DNA from: JBHBQE01 sp041776485
GTDB lineage: Bacteria; Bacillota; Clostridia; Lachnospirales; Lachnospiraceae
Reading direction: 5' to 3'
Length of the DNA stretch: 64,000 bases
NCBI GenBank assembly: GCA_041776485.1
Contig: JBHBQE010000004.1
Span: forward strand, 62,001-126,000
Position 1 is the first letter of the stretch. Every line of letters starts with the position of its first letter. Below the pieces are notes generated by a model that saw only the letters and a list, made by a program, of their open reading frames with translations, was not told the origin of the DNA and made no database searches. Below, one piece after another: positions 44,082 to 50,717 of this stretch. A program made the position numbers and the translations under genes.

Positions 44082-44293
44082 TTGCTGCTTATATCCTTTT
44101 CTATAAAACCATATTAAACTTCAAACCACCCGAGAGTATATCTGAAACGGTTCAAACTCCTTAGCGTAAAGTCCTCTTTGCTGGCGCTGCCAAAACTCAA
44201 CACTGCCTATTGGCTGAATTCTTTAAAACAGAGGCTACTTGTTAGCTGCCTTATTAAATAATGGAAAGATTCAGTCAATAATGTGAAAATTCC

Positions 44294-44322
44294 TTGAAAA
44301 CCTTACACATATTTTATATAAT
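44294..44322 (+). promoter_or_regulatory. Promoter of tRNA-Thr(CGU)
   Basis: TTGAAA (44294-44299), 17 bp, TATAAT (44317-44322), ten bases before the tRNA. Confidence 0.75.
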
Positions 44323-44332
44323 GTGCTTTGCT

Positions 44333-44405
44333 GCTCCGGTAGCTCAGTTGGCAGAGCACTTCACTCGTAATGAAGGGGTCGTCCGTTCAAGTCGGATTCG
44401 GAGCT
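44333..44405 (+). tRNA. tRNA-Thr (anticodon CGU)
   Basis: Seventy-three bases with a 7-bp acceptor stem (one G-U), anticodon loop CTCGTAA giving CGU, T-loop TTCAAGT and discriminator T; CCA is not encoded. A small open frame follows 30 bases later on the same strand. Confidence 0.95.
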
Positions 44406-44434
44406 TAATTATTATATTATACCATAATTTAGCC

Positions 44435-44671
44435 ATGAATATGTCTGTATCTCAAATAATAAAAAAGGATGGTAAAGAAAAAATATACATTCTCTTTGAG
44501 GATGGCATATGTAGCGCTGAGGGAATTTACCCTGACTGCAGAATAATTAGAAATTCTAATTTTACAGAAAAAGAAGTATCCATGTTATCAAAATATATGG
44601 AAGAAAACTCTAATCAAATCAAAGAACTGGCTAAAACCGTATCTGTATGGAAAGCATTTTCAAAAAACTGA
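44435..44671 (+). CDS. Small conserved-looking protein of unknown function
   Basis: 78 residues from ATG 44435; the frame is open further upstream through the tRNA, but those codons cannot be protein. The composition is normal for coding sequence (SQIIKKDGKEKIYILFEDG, then alternating charged and hydrophobic residues). No motif is recognised. No Shine-Dalgarno sequence precedes the ATG; initiation at ATG 44441 is also possible. It probably shares the tRNA-Thr(CGU) transcript, its mRNA 5' end being made by tRNA 3' processing. Confidence 0.55.
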   Translation: MNMSVSQIIKKDGKEKIYILFEDGICSAEGIYPDCRIIRNSNFTEKEVSMLSKYMEENSNQIKELAKTVSVWKAFSKN

Positions 44672-44740
44672 TATATTCTTATCTAACGTGAATTTAACAC
44701 AGAGCCACAAACCCATATCAATGTATACACTAAATGAAAA

Positions 44741-45340
44741 CTAGCTGTAATACTTTCCCTTAATATTTGCAATATAATCCGTGGTTTCCTTATAGGGCGG
44801 CACTCCGCCATACTTTCTCACGGCGCCGATCCCAGCCGAATAACCTGCCAGCATAAGCTCCAAATTGCCGCCATACAAATCCGACAATTTCTTAAGAAGC
44901 TTTGCCCCGCCCATAATATTTTCCTCCGGGTCATAGGCATTTCTCACACCCAAACCCTTTGCGGTTTCCGGCATAAGCTGCATAACCCCCATAGCGCCGG
45001 ATTTACTGGTTACATCGGCTTTAAACCTTGACTCATGGTATCCCACAAGCTCCAATAGCTTTTGGTCAATGCCATAGACAGAGCTGGCTTTTTTAAATAT
45101 TTCTCTGAGATTTTTTGGAGCAATACTTTGATAACCGGTGGCTGTAGATGATGTAGAAACATTCTTACTTTTAATAAGCTCCTGTTCTCTGGTTTTTAAT
45201 ATATCTTGAATTTCTTTGAGAGTCTTGCTAAAGTCCTGCTCATTCGCAGCAGAACTGTCCAAAATCTCCTGTTTATCGGGAGCCTTTTTTATTTCCTCTG
45301 TATATTGATATCCTTGGGTAACAATAGATATTTTCATCAT
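44741..45340 (-). CDS. Lytic transglycosylase (SLT domain)
   Basis: 199 residues. Residues 80-195 are the soluble-lytic-transglycosylase domain that cleaves peptidoglycan, with the catalytic glutamate in GYHESRF and the conserved GAMGVMQLMPETA and AGYSAGIGAV. The N-terminal 75 residues are low in structure and have no classical signal peptide. The gene follows a 92-residue protein by eight bases, and both lie behind a sigma-28-like promoter, so a role in passing flagellar parts through the wall is likely. It might leave by the flagellar export route, which needs no cleavable signal. Confidence 0.88.
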   Translation of the reverse strand: MMKISIVTQGYQYTEEIKKAPDKQEILDSSAANEQDFSKTLKEIQDILKTREQELIKSKNVSTSSTATGYQSIAPKNLREIFKKASSVYGIDQKLLELVGYHESRFKADVTSKSGAMGVMQLMPETAKGLGVRNAYDPEENIMGGAKLLKKLSDLYGGNLELMLAGYSAGIGAVRKYGGVPPYKETTDYIANIKGKYYS

Positions 45341-45348
45341 AAATAAGA

Positions 45349-45627
45349 CTACAATGTGAAATTCTCGGTAATACCACGTCCCACAAAAGACTCAGCAGTT
45401 CTTTCTCCTATAAACTTCTGGTATTTATGCAGCACCTGATCCCTTTTCATGGTATCCACTGCCTTTTCTACCTGAACATGGGAGTAACGGGAAGATACCG
45501 GCTCCACATTCAGCTTGCCGGCTTCAGGTTTTACCAGCTTATTGGCATCATAGGCACCAAAGCCCACGTCAGTATTCTGATATTCCCTATATGAATCTAA
45601 TGAATTTCCAATTCCGGATACGTTCAT
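45349..45627 (-). CDS. Small protein, possibly flagellum-associated
   Basis: 92 residues starting MNVSGIGNSLDSYREY and ending ENFTL, with a mid-region helix (YSHVQVEKAVDTMKRD). I do not recognise a named family. It sits eight bases before the lytic transglycosylase gene and about 30 bases after a GCCGATAT element typical of the flagellar sigma factor. The lack of a signal peptide and the short polar ends resemble flagellar rod or export substrates, but this is only inference from context. Confidence 0.65.
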   Translation of the reverse strand: MNVSGIGNSLDSYREYQNTDVGFGAYDANKLVKPEAGKLNVEPVSSRYSHVQVEKAVDTMKRDQVLHKYQKFIGERTAESFVGRGITENFTL

Positions 45628-45662
45628 TTCATCTCCCAGTTACATTTACCGTTACATAATAT

Positions 45663-45689
45663 ATATCGGCTATTTTACCTCAAAATCAA
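45663..45689 (-). promoter_or_regulatory. Sigma-28-like promoter
   Basis: A full GCCGATAT -10 (45670-45663) on the minus strand with a weak TTGA at the -35 position, 15 bp away. It would start transcripts about 30 bases before the 92-residue gene. Confidence 0.5.
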
Positions 45690-45708
45690 GGTATAAAAGA
45701 TATAAGAT

Positions 45709-46164
45709 TTATTTCTCACGAAATACCTTTTGAAGTTCCGCCATAAAGGTTTCCACATCTTTAAATTCTCTATATACAGAGGCAAAACGTACATAAGCTA
45801 CAGGATCTACATCACGAAGCCTCTCCATGACCAGTTCTCCTATAACTTCGCTTTTTATTTCCCTCTCCTCCATGGCAAAAATTTTAGCCTCTATTTCATC
45901 TGTTATTTTAGTAACTACATCAACGCTAACAGGGCGCTTATGACAAGCTCTGAGTATACCTGCCTCTATTTTTGACCTGTCAAATTGCTCTCTGTTATCA
46001 CCCTTTTTAATTACAATAAGGGGTATGGTTTCCACCTTTTCATATGTTGTAAACCTCTTATTGCAATCGTCACACAGTCTCCTTCTCCTAATGGAGCTGT
46101 TGTCATCTACAGGCCTTGAATCAATTACTCTGGTGTTGTCACTACTGCAAAATGGACACTTCAT
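45709..46164 (-). CDS. nrdR: Transcriptional repressor NrdR
   Basis: 151 residues; represses ribonucleotide reductase genes according to ATP/dATP. The N-terminal zinc ribbon is CPFCSSDN with CDDCNKRF, and the ATP-cone follows from about residue 48 (IPLIVIKKGDNREQFDRSKI). The length matches the family exactly. It lies 18 bases after ychF on the same strand. No NrdR box is obvious here; its targets are elsewhere. Confidence 0.96.
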   Translation of the reverse strand: MKCPFCSSDNTRVIDSRPVDDNSSIRRRRLCDDCNKRFTTYEKVETIPLIVIKKGDNREQFDRSKIEAGILRACHKRPVSVDVVTKITDEIEAKIFAMEEREIKSEVIGELVMERLRDVDPVAYVRFASVYREFKDVETFMAELQKVFREK

Positions 46165-46182
46165 AGAAATTCTCCTTTTACC

Positions 46183-47283
46183 CTATACATTAAACCTAAA
46201 GAGGATAATATCCCCGTCCTTTACAATATAATCCTTTCCCTCGGATCTGACCAATCCTTTTTCCTTTGCTGCACCTACACTGCCACATTCAATTAAAGTA
46301 TCATATTCAACCACTTCGGCTCTAATAAAGCCTCTTTCAAAATCACTATGGATTTTTCCTGCCGCACCGGGTGCCTTAGTTCCATTGGTAATGGTCCAAG
46401 CCCTGCACTCATCTTCCCCTGCAGTAAGAAAAGAAATCAATCCCAAAATACGATAGCTTGCTGAAATAAGCCTGTCAAGACCCGCCTCTCTTATACCCAG
46501 CTCCTCCAGGAATTCTTCCCTTTCCTGCTGACTTAAATCGGCTATTTCCTCCTCTATGGCAGCGCATACTAAAAATACTTCGCTTTTATTTTCTTTGGCA
46601 TAATCTGTAATTGCCTGAATATACCCATTATCCGGATTATCAGAAGTAATATCATCCTCCGACACGTTGGCTGCGTATATTACAGGCTTTCTTGTAAGAA
46701 GTAAAAAGGAATCCAAGACAGCTTCCTCTTCCTCATTTTCGCTTTCAAAACTTCCTGCCATTTCTCCGGACTCTAAATGTTTTTTTAATTTTTCAAGAAC
46801 CTCCAGTTCAAGCTTAAGCTCCTTATTGGCTTTTGCCTGCTTGGCAACCTTTAGATACCGTCTTTCTATAACCTCCATATCTGCAAATAAAAGCTCCAGA
46901 TTTATGGTTTCTATATCCCTTATCGGGTCAACACTTCCCTCTACATGAATAATATTATCATCATCAAAACATCTTACCACATGGACTATTGCATCCACCT
47001 CCCTGATATTTGCCAGGAATTGGTTTCCAAGCCCCTCTCCTTTGCTTGCACCCTTTACAAGCCCTGCAATGTCTACAAATTCAATACTTGCTTCAGTTAT
47101 CTTTTTGGTATTGTACATTTTCCCTAAAGTCTGTACCCTCACATCAGGCACAGGCACTATTCCTATATTGGGATCTATGGTACAAAAGGGATAATTAGCA
47201 CTTTCCGCCCCCCTTTTCCTTGTCAAACAATTAAATAATGTACTTTTACCCACATTAGGAAGTCCTACGATTCCAAGCTTCAT
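46183..47283 (-). CDS. ychF: Redox-regulated ATPase YchF (OLA1 family)
   Basis: 366 residues of the Obg-like family that binds ATP rather than GTP and associates with ribosomes. The P-loop is GLPNVGKST, G3 is DIAGLVKG, and the G4 position reads NVSE instead of NKxD, the mark of ATP preference. The C-terminal TGS domain (GFIRAEVVEY, KDGDIILFRFNV) is complete. ATG follows AAGGAG. A possible promoter lies about 60 bases upstream. Confidence 0.96.
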   Translation of the reverse strand: MKLGIVGLPNVGKSTLFNCLTRKRGAESANYPFCTIDPNIGIVPVPDVRVQTLGKMYNTKKITEASIEFVDIAGLVKGASKGEGLGNQFLANIREVDAIVHVVRCFDDDNIIHVEGSVDPIRDIETINLELLFADMEVIERRYLKVAKQAKANKELKLELEVLEKLKKHLESGEMAGSFESENEEEEAVLDSFLLLTRKPVIYAANVSEDDITSDNPDNGYIQAITDYAKENKSEVFLVCAAIEEEIADLSQQEREEFLEELGIREAGLDRLISASYRILGLISFLTAGEDECRAWTITNGTKAPGAAGKIHSDFERGFIRAEVVEYDTLIECGSVGAAKEKGLVRSEGKDYIVKDGDIILFRFNV

Positions 47284-47342
47284 CTATATGTATCTCCTTA
47301 TCAAGTATGAATATCGGTATTTTTCTTTTGCTAACCTTTAAT

Positions 47343-47372
47343 ATTGTATTTACCGGTGCATATATAAATCAA
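47343..47372 (-). promoter_or_regulatory. Possible ychF promoter
   Basis: TTGATT (47372-47367), 18 bp, TACAAT (47348-47343) on the minus strand, 60 bases before ATG 47283. Confidence 0.4.
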
Positions 47373-47612
47373 AAATCAGTAAGATATATTATAGACTAAT
47401 TAAAGTATCTTTACAATGTATTTCATATCAGCGTTATCACTTTTGATAGTCCATATTTTCAGTTACGTTAAATGTTTTTAATATCAACAAAAATAATTCA
47501 AATCTCCACTTATATAAATATAATTTGCGCGTGTATCCCCATTAAAATTTTAATAATATCTACCGAATCCCCATAGGCAACCTGCTCAATCACTATTTTA
47601 TAATTTCGTATC

Positions 47613-47640
47613 TTTACTTTTCATTCTTTTTGTCCGATAA
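47613..47640 (+). promoter_or_regulatory. Sigma-28-like promoter of the YjfB-like gene
   Basis: TTTA, 16 bp, TCCGATAA (47633-47640), close to the flagellar consensus TAAA-N15-GCCGATAA. The leader would be about 100 bases long. Confidence 0.5.
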
Positions 47641-47665
47641 TAGTAATGGAAACATACCCAAGTGT

Positions 47666-47727
47666 GAAAGCCATTAAAGTCAGCTTCGCTGTTGGCTTTC
47701 CCGAGAAACAATCAATTCATGATTGTT
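47666..47727 (+). promoter_or_regulatory. Structured mRNA leader with two hairpins
   Basis: Hairpin 1 (47666-47700) has arms GAAAGCCA/TGGCTTTC enclosing a CAGC-TTC-GCTG inner stem. Hairpin 2 (47707-47727) has arms AACAATCA/TGATTGTT around five bases. Hairpin 2 ends ten bases before the AAGGAGGA ribosome-binding site. It does not match a riboswitch class I know. Confidence 0.55.
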
Positions 47728-47748
47728 ACAGTGTTTAAGGAGGAAATT

Positions 47749-47958
47749 ATGGATCCTATGAGCATAGCCAGTTTGTCTACAGCTATGGCAAGCACACAGA
47801 CCATGTCGAAAATCGGTACTGCTGTACTAGATATGGCAATGTCTGATGCCACAGCACAGGCTGCCGGCACTATAGAAATGATGAATGCCATGCCAAGCTC
47901 TGCCATGGAGTTATCAGTCAATCCAAATCTGGGCGGTGGCTTTGACACTTTAGTCTAG
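47749..47958 (+). CDS. YjfB-like putative motility protein
   Basis: 69 residues from ATG 47749, which follows AAGGAGGA at the right distance; an in-frame TTG 57 bases upstream lies inside the leader hairpins and is rejected. The sequence begins MDPMSIASLSTAMAS and has a conserved-looking end LSVNPNLGGGFDTLV, as in the YjfB putative motility family of Bacillus and Clostridia. Small helical proteins of this family belong to flagellar regulons in Bacillus. The sigma-28-like promoter upstream fits that. The biochemical role is not known. Confidence 0.8.
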   Translation: MDPMSIASLSTAMASTQTMSKIGTAVLDMAMSDATAQAAGTIEMMNAMPSSAMELSVNPNLGGGFDTLV

Positions 47959-47975
47959 ATCCTTAAATCAAATAC

Positions 47976-48008
47976 GGCACAATATGATTAAACAAGTCTT
48001 ATTGTGCC
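47976..48008 (+). terminator. Terminator after the YjfB-like gene, overlapping cvfB
   Basis: Nine-base arms GGCACAATA/TATTGTGCC followed on the plus strand by a T-rich run. The 3' arm and the T-run lie in the last codons of the convergent cvfB gene. Confidence 0.65.
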
Positions 48009-48623
48009 ATTTTCTGTTATTATTATTTTCTTATCCCTGTACAACATACCCACAGCCCTTTTAAACGCAGCCTTTGACAGTCCCGCCTCCCTCATAACGA
48101 CTGCTGGCTCCGCTTTTTCTGTAAAGGGCAAAACCCCTGCATAGTCATTTATTAAATCCAAAACCTTTTGGGCATCTTGGTTAATCTGTTCTTCCTTAGG
48201 TTTCCTTGTACTAAGGTCAAGTTTTCCGTCCTCCTTAACAAAGACAACCCTTGCAGATATCACATCTCCAATACCTGCATTCCCCAAATCCTCATGCTTG
48301 GGAATCATTCCGGAATATTTATCATCTACTGCCACAAATACTCCAAAATTATCTATAAACTCATATATTCTGGCATTCACAATATCCCCTGGTACATAGG
48401 GTGAACCGGTAGAAAGCAAACTGTAAATATCCTTCATAGAAGCAGCAGGACGACCGGATTTGTCCGTATATTTTCTAATCAGAATATTCATTCCTGCCTC
48501 TAATTCGCAAGACATCTCTCCATAGGGCAAAAATAAATCCTTAGGCTCACCCCAATCTAAAAAGGCTCCTATTTGATTTATTGAGCATACATTAAGAACT
48601 GCTATTTCATCATCGTTTAACAT
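47988..48623 (-). CDS. cvfB: CvfB-like S1 RNA-binding protein
   Basis: 211 residues. Two S1-like OB folds (about 1-65 with IGAFLDWGEPKDLFLP, and 70-140 with VNARIYEFIDNFGVFVAV) are followed by a winged helix (about 150-211, with MREAGLSKAAFKRAVGMLYRD). This is the CvfB/YitL arrangement. CvfB of Staphylococcus binds RNA and affects virulence gene expression. The protein is shorter than the roughly 300 residues of that one, apparently lacking one S1 unit. Its 3' end forms part of a terminator used from the other strand. Confidence 0.85.
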   Translation of the reverse strand: MLNDDEIAVLNVCSINQIGAFLDWGEPKDLFLPYGEMSCELEAGMNILIRKYTDKSGRPAASMKDIYSLLSTGSPYVPGDIVNARIYEFIDNFGVFVAVDDKYSGMIPKHEDLGNAGIGDVISARVVFVKEDGKLDLSTRKPKEEQINQDAQKVLDLINDYAGVLPFTEKAEPAVVMREAGLSKAAFKRAVGMLYRDKKIIITENGTIRLV

Positions 48624-48754
48624 TATATCACCTTTATATTTATCACTATAATGTCTTAATATGGTAATCTCCCCTGCTAAGTATTTTCAAATTGTTCCGG
48701 CAAAGAGGTAATAATTTATATCTTTATCCAGCTTATAAAATAATTATCTCATTA

Positions 48755-49459
48755 CTACACATTAGAAAATTCCAGCACAGAAAATATTTTTTTATCCTTA
48801 CTCTCCAGAGAAACCACCGTACAATCTCCATTTTCATCTACGCAGGCAATTATTTCATCTCCCAAAACTGCCTGAGCTCTATATTCAATTCTGACACTGT
48901 TAAAATTCCTATTCTTTAACACATTCATGGCAAATTCAGCATAATAGGTATTATTCATATGTCCATTTACATCTAAGTACATTTCTGTTACAGTAAATCT
49001 TCCCGCTTCCTTTCTCATATCGGGAACAGGTATTTTTCTGCCTTTCCATTTACCGGTATCCACTATATCTATACCATAGCCGTCAACTATATTCTGAGGT
49101 ATTCTCTCCGGCTTCATTTTCGCTAAGTTCATATAAATCCACTGTGAATATGCCTCCACCAGAATATCACCCTTATTATCCTCCAAAAAAAATATTCTGT
49201 CTCCCAACACATTTGACAGCCTTACTGTACAGGTTTTGACTGATACAATCTCTCCATGGGCAGGGAGTTTATGAATCATTATTCTATAGGATACAAGAAA
49301 CCATGCTACCCTGTTTTCCATCATATTTTCCAGAGGCGCAACAGTATCCTCTGTATGAAACAGAGCACAGTCCTGAAACAAATTCAGCAGTGCCTTAAAG
49401 GACAGCTTACCGGATTTATCTACCTGAGAATAGGAAATTCTGGTTTTTATTTCGTACAT
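48755..49459 (-). CDS. Acyl-ACP thioesterase
   Basis: 234 residues, a double hot-dog-fold thioesterase of the FatA/FatB-like bacterial family. The N-terminal half has YSQVDKSGKLSFKALLNLFQD, and the second half has the active-site region YLDVNGHMNNTYYAEF with the conserved Asn and His. It releases fatty acids from acyl-carrier protein, which can set the lipid chain length or provide free acids. It is a single gene that begins 18 bases after the tRNA-Gln terminator. Confidence 0.9.
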   Translation of the reverse strand: MYEIKTRISYSQVDKSGKLSFKALLNLFQDCALFHTEDTVAPLENMMENRVAWFLVSYRIMIHKLPAHGEIVSVKTCTVRLSNVLGDRIFFLEDNKGDILVEAYSQWIYMNLAKMKPERIPQNIVDGYGIDIVDTGKWKGRKIPVPDMRKEAGRFTVTEMYLDVNGHMNNTYYAEFAMNVLKNRNFNSVRIEYRAQAVLGDEIIACVDENGDCTVVSLESKDKKIFSVLEFSNV

Positions 49460-49476
49460 ACCTCACCTGCAATATG

Positions 49477-49505
49477 AAAAAAAGGCTATCACTCCGATAA
49501 CCTTT
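49477..49505 (-). terminator. Terminator of tRNA-Gln
   Basis: Ten-base arms AAAGGTTATC/GATAGCCTTT (one G-U) with a five-base loop and a T-run on the minus strand, directly after the tRNA 3' end. Confidence 0.85.
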
Positions 49506-49507
49506 AG

Positions 49508-49579
49508 CTGGCCCACAAGGATTCGAACCTTGAAATGACGGAGTCAGAGTCCGTTGCCTTACCATTTGGCGATGGGCCA
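49508..49579 (-). tRNA. tRNA-Gln (anticodon CUG)
   Basis: Seventy-two bases with acceptor TGGCCCA/TGGGCCA, anticodon loop CTCTGAC giving CUG, T-loop TTCGAAT and discriminator G. It is the only gene of its transcription unit: promoter, repeat leader, tRNA, terminator. Confidence 0.96.
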
Positions 49580-49586
49580 CTAATTA

Positions 49587-49775
49587 TTAAGTTTGGGACT
49601 TCGTCCCAATCCCGCTTCGCGGGACGAAGACTTCGTCTTCGCCAATTTCTTAAGGTTGGGACTTCGCCCCAATCCCGCTTCGCGGGACGAAGACTTCGTC
49701 TTCGCCAATCTCTTAAGGTTGGGGCTTCGCCCCAATCCCGCTTCGCGGGACGAAGACTTCGTCTTCGCCAATTTA
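49587..49775 (-). repeat. Three tandem 63-bp units, each with three hairpins
   Basis: Units at 49587-49649, 49650-49712 and 49713-49775 differ at only a few bases. Each holds three adjoining inverted repeats with stems of 6-7 bp and the same three-base loop: TTC on the plus strand, GAA on the minus, always closed by C-G. On the minus strand two of them contain GCGAAGC, a heptamer known to form an unusually stable DNA mini-hairpin. They fill the interval between the promoter at 49786-49814 and tRNA-Gln, so they would be transcribed as the tRNA 5' leader. Open frames across them, with a 21-residue period, are artefacts of the repeat. Confidence 0.9.
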
Positions 49776-49785
49776 CAACTTCAGT

Positions 49786-49814
49786 ATTTTAACTTAGTTT
49801 ATTTTATTTTGCAA
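49786..49814 (-). promoter_or_regulatory. Promoter of tRNA-Gln
   Basis: TTGCAA (49814-49809), 17 bp, TAAAAT (49791-49786) on the minus strand. Predicted start near 49779, giving a leader of about 200 bases. Confidence 0.65.
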
Positions 49815-49817
49815 GTG

Positions 49818-50717
49818 CTATTCTATTCTTTTATCAAAATGTCCATTTATGCGCACTCCGATATTCTCTACAATCATTGCATCCGGATCATGTTTTTTTA
49901 CTATCCACAAAAGATAGTTTATCTCATATTTGCTCACCAAAACAAACAATATTTCCTTATCCTCTCCAGTATATGCACCAACAGCATCCCAAGTTGTTAT
50001 GCCGCGATTTAATTTTTGGAAAATTTCCCTTTGCATATCTGTATTACCCTTTTTAGTAATAATATGAACCTGCACACTTATATTCTGCGAAAATACCCTG
50101 TCCACCACTATCGGATAGATGAAAGAAACTATAAGGGAGTATATCACTATCTCAGGACCATATAAAATAAACATTATCCCAAAAATAACTGCATTTACAG
50201 AATTACTTACTACAGCTATTTTTACATTTTGAACCTTTTTGATAAGTACAGCACACACCATATCCATACCGCCGCTATTGGCGCCGTTTCTAAACATAAT
50301 GCCTCCGCCCAATCCACAGCCCAGTCCGCCGATAATAGCAGAAGCAAGCATATCATCTATGATAACCTTTTGGGGTATGGGAATAATAGACAGGAAAATT
50401 GACTGCATGATTATGCAAAAGGCATTCCTAAAAAGATACATTTTTGTAACGCTTTTCCTTGCGATAAAAAATAAAATCGCATTTAAACACAGATTAATAA
50501 TGCCTGCATAATCAAAGGAACCTGTATTAATATGGAAGGTTTGGTTTATTGTAGTTCTTATTATTTGAGCTATCCCCATAAATCCACCGGAATATAATCC
50601 CATAGGAATTATAAAAACATTCATAAAAAACGCAGAAGTAAACGTCCCTATGCATACCCATAAGAGACGTTTTGCTTCTGCAATTCTTTGTTCCTTAGTT
50701 TTAAATCTATGGTGCAT
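49818..50717 (-). CDS. YitT family membrane protein
   Basis: 299 residues. Five or six membrane helices lie in the first 200 residues (for example WVCIGTFTSAFFMNVFIIPMG and IINLCLNAILFFIA). A soluble C-terminal DUF2179-type domain has VHIITKKGNTDMQREIFQKL and the conserved LFVLVSKYEI. The family is widespread in Firmicutes; its transport substrate is not established. The ATG lies one base into the stop of the flavoprotein gene upstream, so it is probably read from the same transcript. Its stop lies next to the tRNA-Gln promoter. Confidence 0.88.
   Translation of the reverse strand: MHHRFKTKEQRIAEAKRLLWVCIGTFTSAFFMNVFIIPMGLYSGGFMGIAQIIRTTINQTFHINTGSFDYAGIINLCLNAILFFIARKSVTKMYLFRNAFCIIMQSIFLSIIPIPQKVIIDDMLASAIIGGLGCGLGGGIMFRNGANSGGMDMVCAVLIKKVQNVKIAVVSNSVNAVIFGIMFILYGPEIVIYSLIVSFIYPIVVDRVFSQNISVQVHIITKKGNTDMQREIFQKLNRGITTWDAVGAYTGEDKEILFVLVSKYEINYLLWIVKKHDPDAMIVENIGVRINGHFDKRIE

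Larger units (their letters stand above)
47284..47748. other. Intergenic region between ychF and the YjfB-like gene
   Basis: 465 bases without a gene. The left part holds the ychF promoter. The middle (about 47400-47580) is AT-rich with nothing recognised. The right part holds a sigma-28-like promoter and a leader with two hairpins. No coding frame of note is present on either strand. Confidence 0.7.

Noticed and set aside
44294..44434. Longer start for the small gene after tRNA-Thr(CGU)
   Set aside because: The extra codons would run through the tRNA and its promoter, so the ATG at 44435 or 44441 is more likely.
47666..47727. Cyclic-di-GMP riboswitch before the YjfB-like gene
   Set aside because: The leader folds, but the conserved core bases of GEMM-I or GEMM-II are not visible and the two hairpins are simple.
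49587..49775. CRISPR-like array
   Set aside because: The three units are direct, gapless copies with internal hairpins; there are no unique spacers and no cas genes.
49535..50012. Overlapping open frames with a 21-residue period across the 63-bp repeats
   Set aside because: They exist on both strands and several frames because the repeat length is a multiple of three and stops are rare in its GC-rich hairpins. No ribosome-binding site or family match is seen; one frame also crosses tRNA-Gln and yitT.
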